Shown: positions 39,534 to 48,799 of the stretch, one piece after another
Layout: each line of letters begins with the position of its first letter
How positions within the stretch are numbered: the first letter of the stretch is position 1
Assembly: GCA_963705155.1 (NCBI GenBank)
Contig: CAVPJC010000022.1
Coordinates: forward strand, 186,001 to 250,000
DNA length: 64,000 nucleotides
Source of the DNA: CAVPJC01 sp963705155
GTDB lineage: Bacteria; Chloroflexota; Anaerolineae; Anaerolineales; UBA4823
Reading direction: 5' to 3'
Notes under the pieces: model-generated
Database searches by the model: none
Told to the model about the DNA's origin: nothing
The model's input: the letters and a program-made list of their open reading frames with translations, nothing else
Position numbers and translations under genes: made by a program

Positions 39534-40420
39534 TCAATTGTCGAAGCGCCGCGCCTCGGCTGCGAGCTCGGTAATTTCGCGAATATCGGAGAATTGATCC
39601 CGGCTGGGGGAAACCAAGCCAATAGAAAGCGTCATCAGCGGTGTCTGGGAAGGCTGGCCTCTCTCGTTGACGGTGATGATATGGCCCTGTTCCCGGTCTA
39701 GAAAATTGTAGTGTGAAAGAACTTCCTCGGCAAAGCGTGTCTTGAGGGCCTGGCGAATGGAGGCGGAGGTCTGTTCGGCGCAGATGACGATGAAGCTATC
39801 GCCGCCGGCGTGCCCGATGAAATCATCTGGCGAGCCCACTTTGTCCAGCACTTCGCCCAGCAGCATCGCCATAAAGCGCAGCACATCATCAGCCGCTACA
39901 AATCCATAAATCTCTTTGAATGCTTCGAAATAATTGATGCGGATGTCCATAAAGGCCCAGTCTTTTTGGCGGATGATGCGGCGCAGTTGTTCCTCGATCA
40001 GCCTGCCCGATGGCAGCCCTGAGCGTGGATCGGTGAGGCTTTGCTGTTCGGCGCGGGCGATGGCCCGCTGCACGCGCAATTTGAGCTCTTCGATATCGAA
40101 CGGCTTGGTGATGTAATCGTCTGCGCCCAGCTCCAGGCCCTGCAGTTTATCGCTGCGCTCATCTTTCTGTGTTAAAAGATGATCGGCACATGGCTGGTGC
40201 GCATATTGGTGCGCAGATTGCGGCAGACTTCAAAGCCGTCGATATCCGGGAGCATGATATCCAGGACGATCAGGTGCGGCAGGTTCTGGCGGGTCTTTTC
40301 GAGTGCATCGGCTCCCCGCGGGGCAATATCGACCTCGTACTGCTGTCCGGTGAAATAGATGCGCAGCATATTGGAGATATCGGCATCGTCTTCAACGATG
40401 AGCAATCGAGCTTTGCTCAT
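39534..40420 (-). CDS. Response regulator with GGDEF-like domain (frameshifted)
   Basis: About 295 residues. Receiver domain with LLIVEDDAD and HLIVLDIMLPDIDG, then KPFDIEELKLRVQRA and a degenerate GGDEF domain (HAGGDSFIVIC rather than GGDEF), so cyclase activity is doubtful. One T is missing near 40175, after PIIF; restoring it gives FLTQKDERSDKLQG. Its ATG overlaps the stop of the reductase gene upstream, and it is followed by the giant kinase. Confidence 0.82.
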
Positions 40421-41496
40421 AGCCACCTTCCTTTTTTGCGAATGCTTTCGATATATTCATCTGAAACGGGACGCTCGAAGGAGCGAAACCCGCTCAAGCG
40501 AAATCCATGTTTGTGGGCAATACCTTCTATTTCATCGACGCGCTGTCGGGTGATTTCTTTGCCCAGGGTGTAATCTTCAAAGCGGCCATCCAACGCCAGG
40601 GCGATGGTTTCTGCCATGCAGGCATAGGCTTTGCCGGGCGGTAAACCGAAATCGAAATTGAAATTTACGCTGCCTGGAACCTCGACCATGCCGCCATCGA
40701 TCACCAGCACATCCTGGCGCGCAGAAGCCACCCGCGCCGAAACATCGCGCGGGCGGGCCACATCGCACACCACGCTGCCTGCCGCCAGGTGCTCGGGTTG
40801 GATGATGGCCCCCACTGCGCTGGTAACCGTGATCACCATGTGGGCCTGGCGCAGCGACTCCAGGCTGGTATGGATTTCCAGCCGGGCGGTGGCGCCGTTT
40901 GCGGCAAGGCTGGCGCGCAATGTTTCCAGGGCCGGGGCCTGTTTGCCGATGAGATGCAGGGTCCCCACTTCAGAGGCCAACAGCGCTGCGCAAACGCGGC
41001 CAATCGCCCCGGTGGCGCCCACAACCGCCCCCACGGCGTCTGCCGGGACGATGCCCAGGCGCTGAGCGGCCTGGCGCAGGGCCTGAACGGCGACAGCCAC
41101 GGTGTAGGCATCGCCTGTGGTCACGGGCACATCCAGATGCCGGGCGATGGTCATGCCGCCATCGCCCACCACAGAGGTGAAGGCGCCCAATCCCAGGATT
41201 TTGGCTCCCAGGCGTTCGGCCAGGCGGCCGGTCTGGATGATCTTGCGGTAGACCATTTTTTCCGGCAGCTCCATCATGCGGGCAGCCGTGAGCGGGCAGG
41301 CGACCAACCAGCCTTTGATCTCTTTGCCGGTGGCGTTGGAGGTGATGCCGGTCACCTCAGAAAGATAGACCGGAGGGAAAAATGTTGAGCCGAAGTTGAT
41401 GAAGCGTTCGCTGCAAATCCGCCCCAGCAGGGGATATTTTCGACTGACATCCCGCTTTGGGTCGATGGGATGAATGATAAAGGCAAAGGTGTCCAT
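40417..41496 (-). CDS. Acyl-ACP-reductase-like dehydrogenase
   Basis: 359 residues. The N-terminus HPIDPKRDVSRKYPLLG, the GAFTSVVGDGG segment, TTGDAYTVAVAVQAL and the Rossmann motif VVGATGAIGRV resemble long-chain acyl-[ACP] reductase (AAR) of cyanobacteria, which makes fatty aldehydes. A shikimate-dehydrogenase-like enzyme is the alternative. ATG 41496 follows the beta-helix gene stop by seven bases. The cysteine expected for thioester catalysis is not securely identified. Confidence 0.75.
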   Translation of the reverse strand: MDTFAFIIHPIDPKRDVSRKYPLLGRICSERFINFGSTFFPPVYLSEVTGITSNATGKEIKGWLVACPLTAARMMELPEKMVYRKIIQTGRLAERLGAKILGLGAFTSVVGDGGMTIARHLDVPVTTGDAYTVAVAVQALRQAAQRLGIVPADAVGAVVGATGAIGRVCAALLASEVGTLHLIGKQAPALETLRASLAANGATARLEIHTSLESLRQAHMVITVTSAVGAIIQPEHLAAGSVVCDVARPRDVSARVASARQDVLVIDGGMVEVPGSVNFNFDFGLPPGKAYACMAETIALALDGRFEDYTLGKEITRQRVDEIEGIAHKHGFRLSGFRSFERPVSDEYIESIRKKGRWL

Positions 41497-41503
41497 GATT
41501 GGT

Positions 41504-42790
41504 TTACCAGGACTCCTCTGCGGCTTCGCCCTTGCGGGGATACAAGCGCGGGTGGTTGTGAGCAAAGGTCAGCTGATGGTGATCGCTGTCTTCGTAGCGC
41601 AAATCATGATCGATCACCCGCCGTTCCGCGGAGGCAAACAGGACCACATCCGATTCGATCGTGCGCGCCGGGAAGACGATCATCCCCGAGCCAAGGCGGC
41701 AGTTATGCCCCACGCAGCCCCCCAGCACGGGGCGGTTGGAGTAGTTCAACTGGTGTTCGCCGCCAGTGGCGCGGATCGGGGCCGAGAGCAGGTTGAAATC
41801 GGTGAAGGTGGACCCGGCGCCGATAAATGTGTTGCGCCCGACCACGCACATCTGCAGGCAGGTGTTCTGCGCCACCATGCTGTTATCCATTAAAGTGGTC
41901 ATAAACAACGATGACGCGGAAGGGCAGAAAGCGCCATCGCCGATCACCGAGAGCATCAACTGGCAGCCCTGCGAGATATTGACATTATCGCCGATGATGC
42001 AGTTCTCGATCACCGCGCCGGCGTTGATGGAGACATTATCGCCGATGGTGGTCGGACCATGGATGACGGCGTGCGGGTCGATGACGCAGTTACGCCCCAC
42101 CTTGACCAGCTCCGAACATTCCAGCACCTGCTTGCCTTCGTACATGGCCTTTGCCAGGATGCGCAGCTTGAAAAGACGGGTCTTGTTTCAGGCGGTCTTC
42201 AAAGCGCGCCCCGCGCGTGAACAGGCCAAAGACCACATCAGCGATGAAGATATGCACCCACGAGTTCGATCGCGATCAGGCTGCGCGCGGCACCTGGAAA
42301 ACCAGGTCGCCCTGCTCGTGAGCCATGTAGGTGGGGACGTGGTAATAGCCCGCCTCGGTGCTTTGCAGATCGATCACCAGGGGTTCGGCATCTGGCCTCG
42401 ATGCCCGTCGCGGGTAATACCACAATTCGGCCAGGTAGCAGATCGCCCGGCGGGCGTGATAAGAAGTTGAAAGCGGCAGGGCATGTTCGCGAAAAGCAGG
42501 GTCGCTGGCTGCAAAAGCCGCCTGGCAGGCTTTGCCGCGCCGCCTGGCTTCCGCCAGGAAGGCATCGATGTAGGCCTGGTCAAAGTAACAGGTTATCGCG
42601 ATAGACCAGGCACTCTTCCGATACGTCGCGGGCATGTGCCGCCATCCGGCAGCTCCATCTCACGGTTGGTATAGCGGAGCCAGCACATCACGCTGCGCCA
42701 GCCAGAGCGGTTTGTTTTGCACGCGCAGGTCCCGGGCGCGTTCGTTGAAAGGGTGGATCTGGCGGGGTCTTGCAGGATGATCTTGAGCAT
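41504..42790 (-). CDS. Left-handed beta-helix protein, N-part heavily frameshifted
   Basis: About 429 residues. The clean C-terminal part (from 42145) has hexapeptide repeats such as IDPHAVIHGPTTIGDNVSINAGAVIE, as in acyl- or nucleotidyl-transferases with left-handed beta-helices. The N-terminal 210 residues must be pieced from at least three frames (MLKIILQDPRQIHPF..., YFDQAYIDAFLAEA..., WVHIFIADVVFGLF...), with at least six indels between 42150 and 42790. Substrate unknown. Confidence 0.65.
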
Positions 42791-42826
42791 GGTTTTTACT
42801 GGCCTGGGGTGGGCGGCCCGGCTGCA

Positions 42827-43460
42827 TCATTCCAGCGGCTGGGTATCGATGCAGATTGTGCAGGTAGAGTCTCCCCGGGCGATGCAGTGTGTCTCTTCCA
42901 CATAAAACAGTTTTCCGCCGCTGACCCAGGTGAGGGCCTCCTGTAAGATACCAACAGCCAGGTGGCAGACGGGTTTTTCGGTGTTGCGTCCCCAGCACAC
43001 CGGACAGCGGTCGATGTGCCAGAGAATCTTCTCGCCTTGATCTTCCACGCGCACGCGCTGGTCGGTAAAGCGGTTGAACGTATCTGCAAAGATGCCGGCC
43101 CCGCTGTGCAGTTTCTCGTCCAGGGGAAGCAGGCGAAAGGCCATATCCGAAAGGCCAAGCAGCGGGCCAAATTCACGCAGCCCGTGCTTGAAACAGGCCC
43201 GCCCTGAGCGCAGGGCCAGGCCGTGCCCGCCACGCGGGCCGTACAGATCATCCAGGGTGTGCTGGATTCTTCCCAGATCCTCAAACTTGAAGTGCATGTC
43301 GAAGTTATTGGGAGGATAATTGTTGGATGAGGTGCGAGAGGTTCGCCAGGTTTAAGACCGCACGAATGCCGTTGCTGCCCAGGACTTCTTCCATTGCCAG
43401 CAGGATGATGCGCCCCATCTTGTTCGGGTAATAATAAATCGGGGGGTGGGTGTTGATCAT
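42827..43460 (-). CDS. V4R-domain protein (frameshifted)
   Basis: About 210 residues. Start MINTHPPIYYYPNKMGRIIL at ATG 43460; removing one T near 43325 joins it to FDMHFKFEDLGRIQHTLDDLYG. The C-terminal V4R (4-vinyl reductase-like) domain has CPVCWGRNTEKPVCHLAVGIL and EETHCIARGDSTC, the cysteines of a putative zinc site. V4R domains bind small hydrophobic ligands, so a sensor or lipid-binding role is plausible. Confidence 0.75.
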
Positions 43461-43478
43461 GGGTGGGGGTCTCGCAAT

Positions 43479-44253
43479 CTAAAAAATCTCGCAGGGTATC
43501 CACAAAGGTCTTAGGCTCATCCAGCATGATGAAATGGCCCGCCGTGGGGTAACGCTCGATGCGGGCATGCGCAATGCCCTCCTGCATGGGTTTCCACTGT
43601 CCGGGATGCACCACGATATCTTTTTTGCCATACATGCCCATAGCCGGGATTTTAATTTTACTGAGCTGCGGGCGCACATCGGTCCGCCGGAGCGAGGCGA
43701 TGCTGAGCAGGAAAGATTCGAGGGTGGTGCGGGACAGGTCCCGATTCATCATTTGCGACCAGCGCTGGTCACGCGAGTACAGCGGCGCCAGCAGGCGGAA
43801 GCCATAACGGAGCATCCACAGATTGTTGTGCACAATGTAGGCCACCGGGCGCTGCCCGAACAGCTTGAGCAGGGGGGAAAGTGACGACCCGGCGATGGGC
43901 GAGCCCACCACCACCACTTTTTTTACCCGCTGGGGGTATTGGATTGCCACCAGCAGGCTCACGGTGCCTCCCATGCTGTGACCCACCAGGGGCGCCTGGG
44001 CGATGCCCAGTTGTTCCATGAATTGATCCACCAGGCTGACGAAATCTTGAACGGCGTAGGAAGAGCGTTTCTTGCCCGATTCGCCAAAACCCCAGAAATC
44101 CAGGGCGTAGGTGCGGTAATAACGCCCCAGGGTGGCCATGGTTTCCTGCCACAGACCCCATGAACCCAGCCAGCCATGCAGCAAAATCACGGGCCGCCCG
44201 TGTCCATATACTTCGTAGTGCACAATGCCCTGGTCTGTGGTGATCGAAGACAC
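43479..44253 (-). CDS. Alpha/beta hydrolase (stop lost by indel)
   Basis: About 257 residues with HGWLGSW, TYALDFWGFGESGKK, nucleophile elbow GHSMGG and a C-terminal TAGHFIMLDEPK. As written, the frame runs on to 42796 with non-conserved sequence over the V4R gene; one T fewer in the six-T run at 43481-43486 creates TAG and a natural end at 43479. Paralogue of the hydrolase at 31194-31982, here with an intact Ser. It overlaps the upstream GTPase stop region. Confidence 0.75.
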
Positions 44254-44254
44254 A

Positions 44255-44793
44255 TTAGGCCCCGCTCTCGTCCATCTCCGCCAGAATGCTGTAAAGAAAC
44301 TCTAAAAGGACGGCTTTGACCGCCTCTTTATCCACGGCGACACATGGCAGCAGCTTCACTTTCGGCGAAAGGCGCAGGGCGATGCGGATATCTTCCAGGT
44401 CCCAGGCGTCGTCCTTATCCTGTTTGTTGGCGGTTACGACATAGGGGGTGGGCGCATAAGCACGGAACGTTTCCAGAATGCTGCGCGCCTCGCGGAAAGT
44501 TTCGGGACGGGTGCTGTCCACCATCACCACAAAGCCCAGCATGCCCTCGGAGAGGATTTCCCACATGAAATCAAAACGCTTCTGTCCGGGGGTGCCGAAC
44601 AGGTAGAGCACCAGGTCTTCATCCACGGTGATGCGCCCAAAATCCATGGCAACCGTGGTGGTCTGCTTCACCCGCTCGGCTTCCGAGGAGATTTTTCGTT
44701 CGGTGGAAACGACATCGATCTCGCTGACCGACGAATAAATTCCGTCTTGCCCGCATTGAAAGGCCCCGTAACCACCATTTTGACCGTTTGCAT
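44255..44793 (-). CDS. MglA/Rab-like small GTPase (frameshifted)
   Basis: About 179 residues. ATG 44793 gives MQTVKMVVTGPFNAGKTEFI with a P-loop at residues 10-17; one base is missing near 44733, after which SVSEIDVVSTERKIS and the switch motifs LYLFGTPGQKRF and TANKQD follow. These are the G1, G3 and G4 motifs of small GTPases of the MglA/Gtr type. It sits beside a DUF4388 gene, a common pairing in polarity and signalling operons. Confidence 0.85.
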
Positions 44794-44868
44794 AGCGCAA
44801 TCCTTATCCTGTGATGAGTCCTTTTTACCCCGGGTGCAGCCGCTCAGGCTCGTATTGCCTGCCTGAGG

Positions 44869-45693
44869 TTACAGCGAGCGAATCCGGTGGATAATGCGGT
44901 TGATGAGCGATTTTTGCTCATCCTTGTTGGCCTGCGGCGCGGCCTGCCTGGCATTCGTCACTGGCAGGGGCAGCGGCCCCTGGGGACGGATGACCTCCAC
45001 CAATCCGGCCTGCAGCAGCCCGTAAACGATCTTGCGAATTTCCAGGTCGTTCATGTGGGTGGTGCGCGCAATCTGGCGGATGCTGTTCTTGGGGTTGATG
45101 TAAGAAACCACCTTCCACTCCTGCATGCTCAGATTGAGGCTGCGCAGGTTGGCGCCGGGGCGGTCCACAAACTTGAGGGCCATATCCAGGCTGGGGATTT
45201 CATCCTGAAGCTGTTCCAGCTCGCGCATGCGCCGCGAGCCTTCGATGATCAGGTTTTCCAGCCCGATGCGCACGGTGATCTTGCCATCCGGGGGAACGAC
45301 CTCGTTCTCGAAGCGGAAGAAGCCCTCCACCCAGGTGAAAAGGCGGTTGACGACATTGACAAAATGGCCCTGCAGGCTTGCCAGGATATCGTGCTGCGAG
45401 ATGTAGTTGGCGTTGATCAGCAGCAGGCCAAGCTCTTTATCGCTCATACTGCCGGCGCGTTCTTTGATCACGCGGTGCTGTGAGGGGGTGAGCTTTTTGG
45501 CCTGCAGCAACACGCCTGCCAGGCTGTCATCTTCGCGTGCCATCTGGGCGTAAGCCAGTTTGCCATCTCGGAAAGAGACCCAGGCGGCTTCGCCGGGTCT
45601 TTCCACTACCAATGTACCCGTTTTATGGGCCAGGTTGATCAGGTTTAAGAGCTGTGTTATTGTAAAATCGCGCAGGTTACCCTTTAATGCCAT
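44869..45693 (-). CDS. DUF4388 (PATAN) domain protein
   Basis: 274 residues. The N-terminal DUF4388 domain has LRDFTITQLLNLINLAHKTGTL and VSFRDGKLAYA; the C-terminal part resembles a winged helix (SIRQIARTTHMNDLEIRKIVYGLLQ). GAGG five bases upstream supports ATG 45693. First gene of the minus-strand cluster, probably an adaptor for the GTPase. Confidence 0.85.
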   Translation of the reverse strand: MALKGNLRDFTITQLLNLINLAHKTGTLVVERPGEAAWVSFRDGKLAYAQMAREDDSLAGVLLQAKKLTPSQHRVIKERAGSMSDKELGLLLINANYISQHDILASLQGHFVNVVNRLFTWVEGFFRFENEVVPPDGKITVRIGLENLIIEGSRRMRELEQLQDEIPSLDMALKFVDRPGANLRSLNLSMQEWKVVSYINPKNSIRQIARTTHMNDLEIRKIVYGLLQAGLVEVIRPQGPLPLPVTNARQAAPQANKDEQKSLINRIIHRIRSL

Positions 45694-46046
45694 ACGGTCC
45701 TCGGGAGAAGCGCTGCCTGGACGGATGAATTGTTTAGAGATTATACATTCAAGCCATGCATGCGTCAAATTACAGCAGCGCAAGGTGGATTAAGCTCTAC
45801 GGAAACCACAACAGATGACTACGAATAACGTCATGGCCCCCTGGGTTTCTCCATGCTCATTCGCCTGTCTTTGCGAGCCACAAACTGCTCGCAGCAACGC
45901 CTTCCCTGAGGAAGCGGCATCCCCATGCCGCGTTTCTTTGCGAAGGCCGTTTTTTTAACCACGAACGACACGAAATACACGAACGTAAAACCGCTTTCAG
46001 CGACACCCGACGATCTGAAAGCCCCGAATTACCCGGCGCGCGCCGC
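45694..46046. other. Non-coding spacer upstream of tRNA-Asn
   Basis: No convincing coding frame. It contains a fragment reading ACCACGAACGACACGAA, typical of short dispersed noncoding repeats, and nothing else I can name before the tRNA promoter at 46047. Confidence 0.4.
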
Positions 46047-46075
46047 TTGACACCATCACCCCTTGCGACTATAAT
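46047..46075 (+). promoter_or_regulatory. Consensus promoter of tRNA-Asn
   Basis: TTGACA (46047-46052) and TATAAT (46070-46075), both perfect, 17 bases apart. Predicted start near 46082, eight bases before the tRNA. Confidence 0.85.
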
Positions 46076-46089
46076 CACGTTCGCCAAAT

Positions 46090-46162
46090 TCCTCGATAGC
46101 TCAATCGGCAGAGCGGGCGGCTGTTAACCGCTAGGTTCCAGGTTCGAGTCCTGGTTGAGGAG
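46090..46162 (+). tRNA. tRNA-Asn (GTT)
   Basis: 73-base cloverleaf: acceptor TCCTCGA with TTGAGGA, anticodon loop CTGTTAA giving GTT, T-loop TTCGAGT, discriminator G. CCA is not encoded in full (CCT follows). A degraded copy of its 3' half lies at 58288-58329. Confidence 0.95.
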
Positions 46163-46177
46163 CCTGCAAAGGTATGC

Positions 46178-46208
46178 AAAAGCGCAGCCCTAAAAGCTGC
46201 GCTTTTTT
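46178..46208 (+). terminator. Terminator of tRNA-Asn
   Basis: AAAGCGCAGC pairs with GCTGCGCTTT across a short A-rich loop and is followed by a T-run. Confidence 0.8.
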
Positions 46209-46301
46209 GATTCCTGAGCAAGCAGACTGTTTTGTCACAGGTTGAATGTGCTATGATTTAACCGAGTGTTTGTTTACCCGCACAGGTTTTGCCGGAGGGA
46301 T

Positions 46302-47177
46302 ATGACCGATCTCAGCATCAGCATACAAAGAGCCCTGGAAGCCAATCCACTGCGAGAGCCGCTGCTCCGGTCGGTGATCCGGTCCCTGCAGCTGCCTCCC
46401 GGAAGCTGCGGGCTGGACGCCGGGTGTGGCATTGGCCTGCAGGCGCGGCTGCTGGCGCAGGCCGTGGGGCCGGATGGACGGATCACAGGGCTGGATATCG
46501 ACCCCGATGCGCTGAGGTTTGGGAACGAGGCCGTAGGAAAGACCGGTGATATTCAGACCGGATCACATTTTGCCGGGGAGACGTGAGCAGACTGCCGTTT
46601 GCGGATGGCAGCTTTGATTGGGCCTGGAGCGCGGATTGCATCGGTTATCCCGCCGGTGAGTTGAGGCCGCTGTTAGCAGAACTTGTGCGGGTGGTCAGAC
46701 CCGGGGGCAGCCTCACCCTGCTGGCCTGGTCGTCGCAGCAGGTGCTGCCTGGCTATCCACTGCTTGAGGCGCGCTTGAATGCCACCTGCTCGGCATACAT
46801 CCCCTATTTACGAGGGAAAGACCCGGAGGCTGAATTACCTGCGAGCGCTGCACAGCTTCCACGAGGCGGGCCTGGAAGAGGTCAGGGCGCAGACGTTTGT
46901 GGGCGATGTTCAGACGCCCCTCAGCCGCGGTGAGCGAACGGCGATTGCGTCGTTGTTCGAGATGCTGTGGGGCCAGCCGCAGCCGGATGTAACGCCGGAA
47001 GACCGGCAGGAGTACCTGCGCCTGTGTACGCCGGGATCACCGGATTTCATCCTGGACATCCCGGATTACTATGCTTTTTTACATATTCCATGTTTCGGGG
47101 CAAAGTGCCTGGTGAGTGAAACCAGCGAACCCCCGTGTCCAGCCAGCGTTGCCCCGCTGCGCGGCAAGAGTAAATGA
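46302..47177 (+). CDS. SAM-dependent methyltransferase (two frameshifts)
   Basis: About 291 residues. GGAGGGA precedes ATG 46302. Motif I is LDAGCGIGLQARLL and GLDIDPDA follows; a missing G near 46577 then leads to DVSRLPFADGSFDWAWS, and an extra G near 46817 leads to RRLNYLRALHSFHEAGLEEV. The core is a UbiE/class I methyltransferase; substrate unknown. It directly precedes a URO-D-family gene in the same direction. Confidence 0.75.
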
Positions 47178-47198
47178 AATTAATGGAGCCAGCAGTAA

Positions 47199-48308
47199 AT
47201 GTCCGCTTCCGAACGGATTCAAGATGCAATTGCGCTCAGACAGGGAACGCCCATCCCTGTTGCGCCATTAATCATTTCCTTCGCCGGGCGATGCGCCGGT
47301 ATGACCCAGGCTGACATTTTTTCCAGTTTACGTAAATGGCAACAGGCGCTGGAAGCAACTTTTGCGAAGGTCGGCGCGCCGGATGCCGTCTTTCCCCTGT
47401 GGCCGCGTGACGCCGCAAAGTCACAAATGCTGCGGCTCCTGTTACCAGGCGACGAGCTTGAAGCTGATGCTCAATTCCAGTATATCGAGAGCGAAGTGAT
47501 GACCCGTGATGATTACGATTTCATCATCCAAAAGGGATACCGGGCCTGGTTCATGCAGTATCTCCCCAGAATACGCTCAGATATATCTCCCGGCTTGTTG
47601 GGACGCATCTTAACAATTCGTGGTTTCATGCTGCAGGGGATGCGCATCAAACGCAATGTCAATTACTGGATGAGGAAAATGGGTCTGCCTGCCATGTTCT
47701 ACGCAGCATGTTATCCCGCATTCGATCTGTTTTCACTGGCGCGTTCGCTGGCGTCATTTTGTTACGATCTATTCGATTGTCCGGATATTGTCGAGCAAGC
47801 GATTAAAGCCGCCACCCCTGAAATTGTCGGCATGGCAAAAATACCGCTGCGCCTCACCGGTGGAAAACGGGTATGTATTTACCCGATGAGAAGCAGTGCA
47901 TCCTTCATTTCCCCCAAGATGTTCGAGCGTTTTGTGCTTCCCAGTCTAACGCAAATGGTGGAGGCTTTCCAAAAAAGCGGGATCGTTTCTGTTTTGCATT
48001 GTGATGGAAATTGGACACCCATGCTGCCTTATTTGCGAGAGTTGCCGCGGGCAAGTTGTGTGGTTGAGCTGGATGGCGTGACCGACATTTTCAGAGCCAA
48101 AGAGATCCTTGGAGATTGGTTGTGCCTGAAAGGCGATGTTCCCGCCGCGCTGCTGGCATACGGCGAACCGGATCAGGTTGAAGAATATTGCCATAATCTG
48201 ATCAGGAATATTGGCTCAGGGGGTGGTTTTATCTTGAGCTCTGGCTGCGAAGTGCCCCTGGATGCCAAACCAGAAAATGTGGCTGCCCTGATTCAATCCG
48301 TTCGCTGA
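47199..48308 (+). CDS. URO-D family protein
   Basis: 369 residues, uroporphyrinogen-decarboxylase fold. It has HCDGNWTPMLPYL, VVELDGVTDIFRAKEIL and GGFILSSGCEVPLDAKPENV, which resemble corrinoid- or cobamide-linked URO-D-like methyltransferases more than HemE. Zinc-site residues around the HCDGN and GCEV segments are likely. A copy of its last 60 to 70 bases recurs at 51225-51290, just before the intact merB-like gene. Confidence 0.8.
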   Translation: MSASERIQDAIALRQGTPIPVAPLIISFAGRCAGMTQADIFSSLRKWQQALEATFAKVGAPDAVFPLWPRDAAKSQMLRLLLPGDELEADAQFQYIESEVMTRDDYDFIIQKGYRAWFMQYLPRIRSDISPGLLGRILTIRGFMLQGMRIKRNVNYWMRKMGLPAMFYAACYPAFDLFSLARSLASFCYDLFDCPDIVEQAIKAATPEIVGMAKIPLRLTGGKRVCIYPMRSSASFISPKMFERFVLPSLTQMVEAFQKSGIVSVLHCDGNWTPMLPYLRELPRASCVVELDGVTDIFRAKEILGDWLCLKGDVPAALLAYGEPDQVEEYCHNLIRNIGSGGGFILSSGCEVPLDAKPENVAALIQSVR

Positions 48309-48358
48309 GGCCAGTAGGCCGCCCATAGCCGGCTCCAGGCGAGCAGCGGCTGCGCCGC

Positions 48359-48430
48359 TCGAAAACCGGCGCGATCTGGTAGGAATTCGCGATAATGTGG
48401 AAAGGTTTTCGCGGTCATGGCGCTGCCGTT
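48359..48430 (+). repeat. Upstream repeat R1, copy 1
   Basis: A roughly 72-base segment between the URO-D gene and the truncated merB copy, closely matched at 52153-52229 and more weakly at 51277-51343. Shared words include GCGATCTGG, CGCGAT and CGCGGTCATGGC. It marks the unit that was duplicated. Confidence 0.65.
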
Positions 48431-48467
48431 GGGGCATGCGCCCTGGTAATTTAGGAGAACAAACACC

Positions 48468-48690
48468 ATGAACAATAACCCGGTAACGAGGACTTTCGAC
48501 CAGGGACTTCGCCGCTACGTCTATGACCAGGCGATGAAGACCGGCATACCGCCCACCATTCGCGGAGACAGCGGCAGCCCTCTCGACGACGCCGGCGCAG
48601 GTGCAGGCCTCCTTCCACCGCCTTGCCGAGGGCGCATATGCTCGTCTTGCAGCGGGACACGGGCGAAATTCTGATGGCAAACCCCTTTCA
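48468..48690 (+). pseudogene. Truncated merB-like copy (5' part only)
   Basis: Nearly identical in DNA to the first 215 bases of the gene at 51394, including the ribosome site and MNNNP start, but with internal indels that garble the protein after residue 28. Homology stops abruptly in AAACCCCTTT at 48689, where the conserved end of the dispersed repeat begins. No catalytic residues remain. Confidence 0.85.
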
Positions 48691-48705
48691 ACTGCGTAAG
48701 TCCTA
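48691..48705 (+). repeat. Dispersed repeat end, copy C
   Basis: AACTGCGTAAGTCCT, identical to the conserved end of copies A and B, placed exactly at the truncation point of the merB copy. Only this end is recognisable; the hairpin half is absent. Confidence 0.6.
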
Positions 48706-48799
48706 ATTTCAATGAATTAACGGCATTATAATGAATCAGTTATTGCAATGACTTTACCAATGCATCCAACAATATCAATGATGAACTTGGAGAATTTGA

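Noticed and set aside
39780..39850. Active diguanylate cyclase in the response regulator at 39534
   Set aside because: The signature reads AGGDSF rather than GGDEF or GGEEF, so activity cannot be claimed.
42796..43478. Long C-terminal extension of the alpha/beta hydrolase
   Set aside because: It is low-complexity-looking out-of-frame translation of the V4R gene; a one-base indel in a T-run removed the natural stop.
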